Source of the DNA: Cercophora sp. LCS_1
Taxonomy: Eukaryota > Ascomycota > Sordariomycetes > Sordariales > Lasiosphaeriaceae
Reading direction: 5' to 3'
DNA length: 64,000 nucleotides
NCBI GenBank assembly: GCA_036250225.1
Contig: JAPZLL010000004.1
Coordinates: 1,364,001 to 1,428,000, forward strand
In this document: positions 1 to 10,505 of the stretch, one piece after another
Numbering within the stretch: position 1 is the stretch's first letter
Layout: every line of letters begins with the position of its first letter
The notes under the pieces: generated by a model
The model's input: the letters and a program-made list of their open reading frames with translations, nothing else
What the model was told of the DNA's origin: nothing
Databases searched by the model: none
Program-made: the position numbers and the translations under genes

Positions 1-1911
1 GGGCGCTGGAAAAGTTGTGGATTCAGGTGCATCGGAAATCTTGATTACGGCGTATGGGTATGGCACTCGGTTGGGGTGGAGTTTGAAGGGAGGGAAAAAA
101 CCGGTTAGCCGTCTCTAAGGGAGTTTCGGCTTCTCTACGTTGAGAAACTAAAGGAAGAGGTTTGGCCTTGATCAGGTTTATACTCATCTTAGATCCAGCT
201 TGATACCTGCAGGACAGTAGAATAGCGAGACAAATAGACAACAGCGCTATAGTTATCGTTTTGGGTGAAGTGCTTCTTTGAACCTTTGCACTGCTGATGT
301 TTTCATGGCTTTCTTCTTGTTTATACTCTCGGCTTTATAAGAGAAAAACTCACCTTAGAGGGAATAGGGATGCAATTAATGATAAATTAAAGGTATTGGC
401 GTTGTTATTGGTTGCAATACAGCAGTAATGCCCATTCTTCTTGCCAGAACAATGATTTTCTTCCTCCCTCCCCTTCATTCAAGACGGAAAGAACATACTG
501 TTGAGCGACCTGCAGCATAAAATGAGATATGTCAAACACCACAGGAAGGAACTTTTTCATTTAAAATAGTGCCATCATATCTCAGAATTCACTTGGTATT
601 ACTACAAGGAAGAACAGTGCAAAGTCTTCAATGCCCTCATTTGTGTCTTTCTGTTTGAATCTGGATGCAGAGGTGCTGCCGAAACAGGGGGCTATCAACA
701 AGCTATCACTTGGCAAGCACGTCGTCCTCATAACTCTAAATGATAAATGACAAGAATTATGGAAGGGACAAGTAAAAAAACGAATAGAGACTGAGTTGCT
801 AACAATGCGTTGTTCCTTTCAGCTACTATGTTTTGAGTCCGTTGTTTCATGGAAACCGGGGGCCAATCAAGAAGAGCGCCTTGGCGATGACGAGCGAAGC
901 TGTGATGATGTAAGACCCTGTCGGACTTTGTGGCTGTGTGCAATAACAACTGATCAAAAGATAGGATTCTCAACGACAAGTATGACTCGTCACGAGATAA
1001 GCATTCGCAATCCCAAAGGGGCAAGAACGCAGGGCGGAAGAGTCAGCAATGGCGAAACCGTCTGGTTAGGGTCCCGACGAAACCCTTGGCGGCGTTGGGC
1101 CGCCAGCCTAGACCGGCCGCCCAGCCCTGCCAGATCGCAGCACAGCGCCCCGTGCGACAGCCGAGCGGGACCCGCCCAGCAACCCATGCCTGATTCAGCA
1201 GCATGAAAAAAGGTAAAAAAAAATAAAATCACGATATTGTGGGACTGGGCTCCTTTTTTCCTTCGTCGCTCCCCCTTCCCCCTTCCCCAGTCATCCCGTC
1301 AACAACACGCACCGCCTTCGCCAATCCTTCCCCTAGGGTGCCTCTCTTCTTTTCTGCTTCCGTTCGCCGTTGGTCGCTTTTATTCTTCGGATATTCGTCT
1401 GTGCAGTGCCTTTGTCAAGCAGCAAGGCCAGTCCAATCGCCTTGTTCGTCTGTTCAGCTGTCGCCCGCCCGCCGCCACCGGTCGTGGTGATTCAGACCCT
1501 TCGAGTTCCGCCTCCAGAACCCACTTCGTCTCGCTTTTCTTCGAATAAGCCTTGCCTCTCGCGCCCCCCACCGGATAGCCCGTCTGCAACTTCCAACGTT
1601 GTCGCAGCAGCCTGCCATCACCGACCGCAATCCACTGTCGGGCACATCAATCCGGCTATCGTCTCTGCCCTCTCAAATCCCGACGCCGGCACCCGTTGCC
1701 AACGCGCATCCAACCCCTCGCCGCGTGTCGAGCACCAGAGTCGACCCACCCTGTATTCAAGAATCGTCGCGACGAATTTTGGTTCTTCGCCCTATCGTCC
1801 AAACCAGAACGTTACCCCTCACTCTGCTGGACAAGAATCCAAGCGGAAAGAAGAAGGAACCTTTTTCCCATCACACACTGTTATCGCGATCATCTGTGAC
1901 TTTCACTAGTC
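1..1911. other. Intergenic region and 5' leader upstream of eIF2A
   Basis: I see no convincing gene here. The small open frames lack coding character and have no recognisable protein. From about 1240 to 1911 the sequence is C/T-rich on the + strand, as expected of a fungal promoter and 5' leader. A telomere-repeat-like 9-mer lies at 1064-1072 and is listed separately. A gene ending left of position 1 cannot be excluded. Confidence 0.6.
1064..1072 (-). promoter_or_regulatory. Telobox-like motif upstream of eIF2A
   Basis: The + strand reads GGTTAGGGT, so ACCCTAACC is on the minus strand. It lies about 840 bp upstream of the eIF2A start codon. The same 9-mer occurs at 10337, 32759 and 38284, each in a divergent promoter. 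TTAGGG-type sites are bound by Tbf1/telobox proteins in other fungi; binding here is inference. Confidence 0.4.
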
Positions 1912-4075
1912 ATGGCCAGTCCGTTGCAGTTTGCCTACCGAACCCAGAAGGCCATCGGTGTCTTTGACGCCGCGCCTGTCTACGAAGCGCTTCCTGGGTT
2001 CGTCAATCCCGAGGGGAACCTCCGGTGTTGTGTATATTCGCCTTGCGGTCGCTACTTCGCCTACGCCACTAATGATGGCGTCATTGTTGTCGACGCATCG
2101 GTCGGCCACGTGCTCTCCTCCCTCCCTATCCAGGCCATCTACGATCTCAGCTTTTCACCGCGGGGTACCTTCCTGAGCACTTGGGAGCGCCCCGCCAAGG
2201 ACGAGAACGGAGATGCCACCAAGAACCTCAAAGTCTGGCGCACCGTCGAGGATCTTGCCGAAGGGGCGGAGAAGCAGCCGCTCGGCAAATTTGTTCAGAA
2301 ATCGCAGTCGGGCTGGAACCTGCAGTACACCGAGGATGAGCGCTTCTGCGCCCGCCTCGTGACTAATGAGGTTCAGTTTTACAACAGCGGCGATCTCACG
2401 ACCGTCTGGAACAAGCTGCGGGTTGAAGGCGTCGCTGACTTCGCCATTGCGCCCGGCAAGAACCAGAACGTCGCCGTCTTCACTCCGGAGCGCAAGGTAC
2501 GACGTCAGAACTTGTGAACATGGTACAAGCGTGCTAACTCCTTCCTAGGGCCAACCTGCATCGGTCAAGGTCTTCAATGTGCCGCAGTTCAACACCCCGA
2601 TCTCCCAGAAGACCTTCTTCAAGGGCGACAAGGTGCAGCTCAAGTGGAACGCCCTGGGCACCAGCCTGATTGTGCTGGCACAAACAGAGGTGGACAAGTC
2701 GAACAAGAGCTACTACGGCGAGACCAACATGTACCTGCTCAGCGCCAATGGATCGTTCGATGCCCGCGTGACGCTCGACAAGGAGGGCCCGATCCACGAC
2801 GTGTCGTGGTCTCCCAACTCCAAGGAATTCGGTGTCGTTTACGGGTTCATGCCGGCCAAGACGGTCATCTTCAACCACCGGGCCATCCCTACACACTCGT
2901 TTGCGATTGGCCCCCGGAACACCATCATCTTCTCGCCCACGGGCCGCTTTGTGCTGGTTGCCGGCTTTGGCAACTTGGCTGGGCAGATCGATGTTTATGA
3001 CCTCGAGAAGGATTACCGCAAGGTGTGCACGATTGAGAGCGGAAACCCCAGCGTTTGCGCCTGGAGCCCCGACAGCCGTTACATCATGACTGCCACCACG
3101 TCTCCTCGCCTCCGTGTCGACAACGGAATCAAGCTTTGGCATGTGGGCGGTGGTATCATGTATAACGAGGAAATGGTTGAGCTTTACAACGTCATGTGGC
3201 GTCCCGCCCCTCCGGAGAGCCTCGCAGCAGGGGACCCGTTACATCCCATTCCAACCCCGCACGCGTCGGCCGTGGCGTATCTCGGCACAATCAAGACGCC
3301 CTCGAAGCCCACTGGTGCGTACCGGCCGCCTGGCGCCCGAGGCTCCTCCACTCCCTTGCACTTTAAGCGCGAGGACGAGGGTGGCGCTGCCCACGCCCCG
3401 ACCAACGGCACGCCTTCAGTTGGCCCCAACGGCTTTAGCCGCCCCCGGCACATGATTCCGGGCGCCGATTTTGCGAAAGCTCCTTCGGTTCCCGGTGCGG
3501 CACCTGCTGATGGTGATGAAGAGGCCTTGTCCAAGGCAGCGCTCAAGAACAAGAAGAAGCGGAGCAAGAAGGCAAAGGAGGGCGGAGCGCCCGTCGGTCC
3601 CGAAGGGGGGCTGGCGCCGCCCGCTCGTGAGTTCGAAGGTGGTTCCGGCGGTGAGGGTCGTAGCCCTGAACGGCGCGCGGGTCCCCATCACCACCATCAG
3701 CACTCGCGCAGCCAGTCGCGCAACAACAACAACAACGGACTGCCCAACCGTAACCGCAGCAACACGCACCGCGCCCGCTCGCAGAGCCGCCCCGGCCAAC
3801 GCCACGGCCAGTATCAGCAGCAGCAGCAGCATGATGGCCAACCTACCCCGTACAATGGCCAGGGTGGCGGTGCGCCACTTGGGCCCATTGCTGATACTGG
3901 TGCCCAGAGTGCCAACGCCAAGAAGATTCGAAGTCTCCAGAAGAAGATTAGGGCCATCGAGGATCTCGAAATGCGACTTGCCGGCGGCGAAAAGCTGGAG
4001 GACACCCAGATGAAGAAGATTGGCACTAAGTCGGCGGTTGCCAAAGAGCTTGAGGCTCTGGAGAAGGAAGGTTGA
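1912..4075 (+). CDS. Eukaryotic translation initiation factor 2A (eIF2A)
   Basis: Two exons, 1912-2496 and 2549-4075, joined in phase 0 across a 52-bp intron with a GCTAAC branch site, give 703 residues. eIF2A is a cytosolic WD-repeat factor that can deliver Met-tRNAi to the 40S subunit independently of GTP-eIF2. Residues 1 to about 430 form the beta-propeller, with recurrent F/WSP turns such as the WSPNSKEFG and WSPDSRYIM segments. A Lys-rich patch, then a His/Gln/Asn-rich low-complexity stretch (AAC and CAG codon runs near 3723 and 3816), leads to a C-terminal basic helical tail, as in family members that bind mRNA and Met-tRNA. The length is close to fungal homologues. The start is the first ATG in frame after a C/T-rich leader. 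It is convergent with the gene at 5593. Confidence 0.95.
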
Positions 4076-5592
4076 GCGGAATGGAACTAGGTCTTGGCGG
4101 TGTAGGTGTCTCTGTGCGGCGGTGAAACGCAGATCCGAGGCCAGGGCCAGCGGCGTAAAGCTGCTGGCTCTGCGATGACCAGTGTTTCCTTTGCCCCGAC
4201 CTGTCTCATTTGGATTGGCCAATCCAATGGCGGAAGTAGAAAGCGATGTTCTGGCTTGGAGATGACAGGCCTTTTTGGGTGTTCACCTGCCTGCATGGCG
4301 CAGCGTTCCGCTCTACGGCCATGAGAAGCGGTGAAGACATGATGAGGAATGGATGTGTCACGTCATGAATGTCCTGGGTAGCAGGTAGAAAAAACAATCA
4401 AAAACCAGAATGCTTTTTCCATGGCTATATTCTTTGCCCCCCCCAACCCTCATCACTTCACGCCCCTTCATGCGGCGCAGACAGTTGACAAGTTAGCCAG
4501 ATGTAAATGGTCCCGGCAGCCCTTCGCTCATCTGTAGGGAAGTACATCAGCTTGTCTTTGGTCGTGAGAAGTCCACGCTCTACCGAATTGTTTGGTGATC
4601 TGTTTTCCGATATGCGGCAGTTTGAGCCAAGAACTGGTCTACGTATGGATGCAGCATATAAGACACCCTGGAGCAGTTTGCGCCTGTGGCGGCACTGTCG
4701 CTGGTGCCGCCCACTTGACGCCGAGGCAGACGATGATCTCCAGCTTGCTGGGCAATAGGTAGCTCGGAAGAGTTGGGTGCTGTAGCAAGGGGCCGACACT
4801 CTCAGTGTCAATTCTCTATTTCCTCTGGGGTTTCGTTTATGGCCTTCTAAACGCCAAGTTTTGCACCTGCCTACAACCAACAATGCCAACAATGTCCTAG
4901 CCTTGAACTCTTGGCTACTACTTCTGACCTGAACTCAAGATCTTGGCTTCTCTACAGCATATTACGGGGAATGTCTGGTCTGTCCACCGAAGATTTCGGT
5001 TGGAATCCCCGTCGATTCAGGTTCTGTGCCACTGATAAACACGGTTGGCACAACTTCCGCCGCGATGCTGAGTGTGACATTATGCTCTGAGTTGTGCTGC
5101 TTCGCCACCATCTTCACGCCGGCTTTGTGTGGGCCCAGCAGACACACTAAAATGGGAGGTTCGCTGCTCGCGGAAGCCGTTTCTGACGGAATGGTGTTCC
5201 CCCCCCCCCTAACAGAGGCTCTTGTTTATCGGCGAGGCGTGCATGTTTCGATGTCTATTCCCATGATGGGGTTTCTCTTGGCTTGGATGTATCCCCTTCA
5301 TGTCAACGCGTGGAAGGGGGTTATCATGGACTCCCACCGCGACACCAAGCTCAGGTTGGAGCCTGCAAAAAGGCGAGGTTTTCCAAGTCGAGTCTCAGCC
5401 AGAACATGCGGGAAAGACAGGGGAGGGGTCGCGTGAGGTGAAGGAAGTGTGAAGTGGGTTTCTTCAAGTTGTGGGCAACAGTACAGACCAATTGTTGCGC
5501 GCGTATCAGAGGAAGCCCTCATCCGATCTCTGTCCATCTTCGCCGAGTCCTCACAGCTTCCTGCTACCAAGCTGAAACTGGTGAAAGGTATA
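4076..5592. other. Convergent intergenic region
   Basis: About 1.5 kb lies between the 3' ends of eIF2A and the F-box/LRR-like gene. The open frames on both strands are short and look non-coding. C homopolymer runs occur near 4437 and 5202. I see no RNA gene or repeat. Confidence 0.6.
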
Positions 5593-6824
5593 TCAGTAGC
5601 CCATCCCCGCGAGGATATCCCCCGCATTACGCCTCTTCCCCGGCCTCGGACCTTGCGGGGCCTCTTGGTTCGGACGCTTCTGAGGTTGACGACGCCCTGG
5701 TGAGGGGGCTCTCGCTGGGAGCTTTGTAGAGAGTCGGAAGAACACATGTCTCAGTTTCGTATGCGTCTCGCAGGCGTAGAAAAGCTTTCTCTCCCTGGCA
5801 CGTTCTCCAACTAAAGTGAGGTGCATATAAGGTGTTGTTGGTAATGGGTAACGTAATTTTCCAGGAGCGCGTTCCAACTGTTTAGCTTCCGGCAACCAGC
5901 CCTGGTCATAGGCGCCCATGAAATGCATAAACGCATCTCCTGGAGACAACTCGCTGGCGTTAGGTTCGCTGATCCGCATATTTGTTTCGAGTAGATACGC
6001 CATGTATAACGCAAATGTATCCATCAGCTCCCTGGCATTGTGACCCGGCCTCTGGAGGGACCACCAGCCGTATTTCCTCGCAGCAGCACATGCGTCATTG
6101 GCAGAGGGAGACACGTCGTAGATATGAAGCGACGGGAACTTGCAAATATATTGCATCGCGTTGCCGGTGATCTTATAGGCGCCGATAAACTTCAATGTCC
6201 TTAGAGCAGGGAAGGGGTCAATCTTCTCACTCCAGCTTCTCACCAGCCGGTCTGTGACCTTGCAAGAGAGTTCGTTGTACTGTTCTTCGACAATCTCGAG
6301 AGAGGTCAAGTTCCGCATGTCACTCAACGCTAGTAAGTGGTTGGACTCGAAGGTGGAAACGCAGTCAATCCTCAGAAAGGCCAGGAACTGCAGACCGTCA
6401 CGGCCGTGGACGCTCATGGCTGGTGAAGCTAGCTGTTTCAGGTACCAGTCAAGCTCGAATTGGGGGTCGTCAATCTCTGATTCGAATCGGACCAAGGTGA
6501 GATCGCGCTCCTTGCCATTTGTCTTCGAATTTGTTGGATCTTGGAAATGCTTGGCGAACGCCTTCCAAACTGGAAGGTTGACGCAGTTACTGCCGACAGT
6601 GGATCAGCAAGACCATGCCCGGAGAGACGCGATAAAGGTAAGCCTCACTGGTGTCTGAGATTGGCCCAGACTCGGGAGACGAGTCTTGGTGGTATCCTCG
6701 AGACCAAGTCGTCCAGATCGGCCTCCATCGAAAGGTTCAGAGCCAGCTTCAGGATGCATATGGTGACGAGGCTTCGCGGCCCTTTGAGCCCATATAAGCG
6801 CGTTTTGTCACTTGAATCTGGCAT
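5593..6824 (-). CDS. F-box/LRR-like hypothetical protein
   Basis: Two exons on the minus strand, 6824-6649 and 6589-5593, give 390 residues. The 59-bp intron (6590-6648) begins GTGAGG, ends GGCAG and has a GCTGAT branch site. It removes an in-frame stop that would otherwise cut the N-terminus. The start ATG sits in a strong context (CACCGCC before ATG). Residues 30-75 (EADLDDLVSRIPPRLVSRVW and following) resemble the F-box-like head of fungal F-box/leucine-rich proteins. Later segments such as LTSLEIVEEQYNEL and FPALRTLKFIGAYKI read as leucine-rich strands. The C-terminus (about 340-390) is Pro/Arg/Gln-rich and basic. I do not know a specific function; a substrate-receptor role is inferred from architecture only. 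It is divergent from the PDAP1-family gene across about 1.2 kb. Confidence 0.75.
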
Positions 6825-8006
6825 GGCGGTGGGCGAATCAGTTGCTGAACAGCAGGCAGCAAAAATGTTCTGGTAAAACTTAAGTGCCCGAGGCTATCTT
6901 TGGATGGAAAGATGAAGGTCTTCACAGGTTGGCTGGAAGGCGGTGTTTGGGATGCGTCTGGCCCAATGGGATTGTCAAGCGTCGTGCCATGTCGCGTCTG
7001 TTACAGGCAGTCACGGGTGTGCCACGACGAATATGCCCAGGCAAGTGAGTGCTACTGCTCACAGCAGTGCACGAAGGGTTAAAAATATACCCAGAGAGTT
7101 GATGCGACGGGAAAAGAGATCGCCATGATGGATGGCCCCGTGGCTGTGGTAGAATCTGACCCGAAGTGCTGGCGTTGCACTTCCTGCTGCTGTTGGGTAG
7201 GCGCTTGGCGGCGACCACTTCACATGATTTTTATCAGGAGCAATCCCCATACAGCAAGACCTGAGTCACGGTTTCAATTCAACTTGACATTTAATCATGT
7301 CGCCAAGCAGCAACGTTATTGCGGCAGGTCTGACAAAGTGGAATGTACCTGCGAGATATTTCTTCTCCCCTGGGAAGTTACCAGAGGAAAAGGGTAAGTG
7401 CAGGATCTTGATCTATCCTCCAGTTTCCCGTCCAGGATGCCATTGAGAGACCAAAACCAGACTGAATTTGAAGGAACTGTTGTTTTATGAATGATGGAGA
7501 AAAGAAAAAAAAAAAGAAGAGAAGATTTCGATATCGCCGACATTTTAAGCGACGGCAGAGCGGCCCCACATTGCGGCTAGACAGACCAATCAAGGCACGG
7601 TGAAACAAACCATGCCCAAAATGAGTCAAACGGGCTGGAGCACCTCTTGAAAGCTGGTTGCCCCCCACAGCGGGGCGGCGCTGGAAGTCGTCGCATTTTG
7701 GTCGTCGCAGCATCGCCTGCGATTCACCCGCGGGGCACCCCTTTCCCTCTTCTTTCACACCGGTTTCGTCCTTTAGACGGTCTGCAATTCGCTCCGATCC
7801 TTCCAAGGTTATTGCTCTTCACAACTCTAGAGTCTGGGATACCTGCTGCAGCTATTTAAGCGCTCAACGTTCAGGCAAATTTCTATCTTTACACTTTGCA
7901 AACAACCCCGCCATCGTCAACCTTGAGCTCGTGATACCCCGCGCTCAACCCCTCCCTTACCCAGACGAAATAGATCTCTTGAGAAGTTCAGAAAACCACA
8001 GTCACA
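6825..8006. promoter_or_regulatory. Divergent intergenic/promoter region
   Basis: About 1.2 kb separates the starts of the F-box/LRR-like gene (-) and the PDAP1-family gene (+). It contains an A-rich tract near 7500-7520 and a C/T-rich stretch before 8007. I see no gene or RNA. Confidence 0.55.
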
Positions 8007-8897
8007 ATGGCAGGCGGCGGACCCAAAAGCGGACCCGGATCGAGCTCTCGCGGCAGAGGCGGCAAGTTCAAGAAGTACACTCGCGGAGGTAAGGCAGTTG
8101 ACCAAGCCATCACCCCCATACATGCTGACCATTGATTCAAGGCGGCAAGCACTTTTCTCGCGATTTGCGCCCCCTCGACGCCGATGGCAACGAAATTAGC
8201 ATGTGGAGCGCAGATGCCAAGAAGAAGGATGATGATGATTCGGAAGAAGAGTCCGAAGAGGAAGAGTCTTCTGAGGAGGAGGACTCTGATGAGGAAGCTG
8301 GCCCCTCCGGCGCAGCAGCGGCCGCAAGCCGTGAGGACCGAAAGAAGGAAAAGAAGGCCCGTAAGGAAGCTGCTGCCGCACGCGCCAAGCAGCAGGCCGT
8401 TCAGGTTGGAGATCTGCCGCCCAGCGATTCCGAGGAGGACAGCGATGATGATATGCCCGCCAACCCGAACCACTCAAAGGCCGCCCGCAGTCAGACCAAG
8501 GCACCTACAAAGGCAGTTGAGGAGGTTGCTGAGGGAGTAAAGGCCCTCAAGGTCAGCGGGACGCCGAGCCGTCGTGAGAGGGAGTCGATGGAGGCAGCCC
8601 AGGCGAAGGAGAGGTATCGCAAGCTTCATGAGGCTGGCAAGACCGATGAGGCCAAGGCAGACTTGGCTCGTCTCAAGCTCATCCGAGAGAAGCGAGAGGC
8701 CGAGGCGGCGAGAAAACAGGTATGCAAATATGTGTTGCTTCGTAATGGGGGCGTCAGCTAATCGTCAACCATAGGCCGAAAAGGAGGAGCGTGAAGCTCA
8801 AGAGGCCGCGAAGAAGGCCGAGATCGATGCCAAGGAGGCGAAGAGGCGTGAGGCGGCTCTTGGGCCTGCTGCTTCGAAGAAGAAGGGAAAGAAATAA
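8007..8897 (+). CDS. PDAP1/HASPP28 (PP28) family phosphoprotein
   Basis: Three exons, 8007-8088, 8142-8719 and 8775-8897, give 260 residues; both introns are about 55 bp. The order is a Gly/Ser/Arg-rich start ending KFKKYTRGG, then GGKHFSRDLRPLD, a Ser/Glu acidic block (about 45-75) with many casein-kinase-2-type sites, a Lys/Ala-rich linker, and a C-terminal charged helix (RRERESMEAAQAKERYRKL...). That order matches the casein kinase substrate PP28 domain of animal PDAP1. The final KKKGKK tail is strongly basic. The molecular role in fungi is poorly defined. The first intron interrupts the Gly-rich repeat in phase 1. It is convergent with the membrane-protein gene, 157 bp apart. Confidence 0.88.
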
Positions 8898-9054
8898 AGC
8901 CTCCGTTGTTGGTTTCCAGTAAGTTTGCAGGAGCATTAGCAATCGAAATGCCAGCGTCCCCCAAACAAGCTTGAACATATTGCATATCAAGGAAACATCG
9001 TGAGCGGATCAATTGGTCTGAGCTGATCTGAGCTCAGGGGCTGTCTGGACGCAA

Positions 9055-10107
9055 CTATGATTTGGCCGTCAACTTTGTGATAACCCCCTCCCATACCGCA
9101 TCGAAATCCACACCGTTATCCGCAAACAGCTTTCTGATCTGCTCAGCAACCTCCGCTTGCCTCTCGACACCAAAGCCTCCCGGTTTTGACGTTTCAACCT
9201 GCACAATCTCAATCCACCTGAAGAACAGATCCTCCTTGCCCAGCGCACTCAGCGCATCGCGAAACGCAAACACATGCTTTCTCCTCTCTTCCTCACTTGC
9301 CGTCCCCTTGGTGTCCGACTCCAACGTCACCCACCCATGCTTCTCGGCATACACCAACACCACTGGGTCCTCAAACTCATCCTCCTTGATCTTCTTCTGG
9401 TCCACCAAAAAGGTCGACAGAACCATAGCATCCCAGTCCAGATCCCACGACCCGTCCATGAGCAGGTACCCCGTCTTTTGTTGCAAGAGCAACGGGTTCG
9501 TCGCCTCCCTCACCTTGGTCCAGAAATCGTGCCTCTTACCCGCCGCCCCGTCATCGAACACCTCGCCAGCCTGGGTATCCCACGACGGCCGGCTCCGGCG
9601 CACATAAATCTCCCTGTCCCGGAATCCAACCATCCACCGCCACCCGGCAGGACTACCGTGCGTGGATGCTCCGCCTAGGAAGAACTCGTACGGCCAGGGC
9701 CAGACGAAGACGCCGAGGAGGAAATCTAGAAGGAAGGTGAAACTGCGGCGGAAGACGATAAAGGCGTAGGCGCCCCAGGTCAGTTCCTCCGAGTGGAAGG
9801 TGAGTTCGTTGGGGTAGCCGAGGGTGGATGAGAGCAGCTGGAGGTACCACGGGAGGACGGCGTACATGCGCCAGAGGAAGAGCAGGGTGATGAGCAGGTT
9901 CATGCCTACCGGGACTGTGAAGATCTTGCGCTTGAAGGCGGCTGGACGCGGGTCGATGTGGATGAGGTAGACATGTCGCGGGTTGAGATTGCTGGTTAGG
10001 GGTTCTAGGGAGGAGGGTGCGGCGATAAAGGGTTTTGGGATTCCTGGGGTTTTGTTGGCCGAGGGTTTGGTGCCGCCGCCTAGACGGGCACCGGATTTAG
10101 GGGGCAT
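9055..10107 (-). CDS. Conserved fungal two-helix membrane protein, function unknown
   Basis: Single exon, 350 residues, starting MPPKSGARLGGG. The reading frame stays open upstream but has no earlier ATG; this ATG has A at -3. Two hydrophobic segments are visible, about residues 62-90 (MNLLITLLFLWRMYAVLPW) and 118-145 (SFTFLLDFLLGVFVWPWPYE). A large soluble C-terminal domain rich in Trp, Asp and Glu follows, with the conserved-looking blocks GWRWMVGFRDREIYVRR and LGKEDLFFRWIEIVQ. I recognise it as a widespread Pezizomycotina membrane protein without a functional name. It is divergent from mitochondrial IF2 across 394 bp. Confidence 0.8.
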   Translation of the reverse strand: MPPKSGARLGGGTKPSANKTPGIPKPFIAAPSSLEPLTSNLNPRHVYLIHIDPRPAAFKRKIFTVPVGMNLLITLLFLWRMYAVLPWYLQLLSSTLGYPNELTFHSEELTWGAYAFIVFRRSFTFLLDFLLGVFVWPWPYEFFLGGASTHGSPAGWRWMVGFRDREIYVRRSRPSWDTQAGEVFDDGAAGKRHDFWTKVREATNPLLLQQKTGYLLMDGSWDLDWDAMVLSTFLVDQKKIKEDEFEDPVVLVYAEKHGWVTLESDTKGTASEEERRKHVFAFRDALSALGKEDLFFRWIEIVQVETSKPGGFGVERQAEVAEQIRKLFADNGVDFDAVWEGVITKLTAKS

Positions 10108-10501
10108 CGTCCTTGTTGTTTGTGAAACTGAGTGTTTTGGGTGGTGAGACGAGGCCGAGATTACGAATGGCGGTTGGGTTGTTGTAACTTGCAAATGAGC
10201 CCGGCAATGCCAATTCCTCTAAAAGCAAGCGTTTCGAAGGTTAGTGAAAGGTTTCGAGGCGTGAGATGCCTCGAATCTGCGCGATGTGGGCTGAAGTGGT
10301 CAAGTGTTCAGAAAACCTGGGTGGACCAATCACTGGACCCTAACCCTGCTGAATCTATCAACCATCCTGCCTTATCGCTTATCGGCGCAAGATCGGGTGA
10401 ATGTCAATCGGGAAATTTTGGGAGCACGGCAAGAAGACGCCAGCAAGATCCGTTTTCCTCTCATTTTCCTCTGGGACCGCCATGTCCCTCTGTTTCTCAA
10501 T
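10108..10501. promoter_or_regulatory. Bidirectional promoter, membrane protein / mitochondrial IF2
   Basis: This 394-bp divergent region contains a telobox-like site at 10337-10345 and, at its right end, a 7-codon uORF (10482-10505) that overlaps the IF2 start codon. No other gene is seen. Confidence 0.6.
10337..10345 (+). promoter_or_regulatory. Telobox-like motif in divergent promoter
   Basis: ACCCTAACC followed by CTG. It lies 157 bp upstream of the IF2 start and 230 bp upstream of the membrane-protein start. It is one of four copies of this 9-mer in the window. Confidence 0.4.
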
Positions 10502-10505
10502 ATGA
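10482..10505 (+). promoter_or_regulatory. uORF overlapping the IF2 start codon
   Basis: An ATG in good context (GACCGCC before it) opens a 7-residue frame, MSLCFSI. Its TGA stop at 10503-10505 shares bases with the IF2 start ATG at 10502-10504, giving ATGA. Such an overlap is compatible with termination-coupled reinitiation. Whether the transcript begins upstream of the uORF is not visible. Confidence 0.5.

Noticed and set aside
6590..6648. In-frame stop in the F-box/LRR-like gene, at first read as a pseudogene
   Set aside because: A 59-bp intron with proper donor, branch site and acceptor removes it, and the exons then join in frame to a good start codon.
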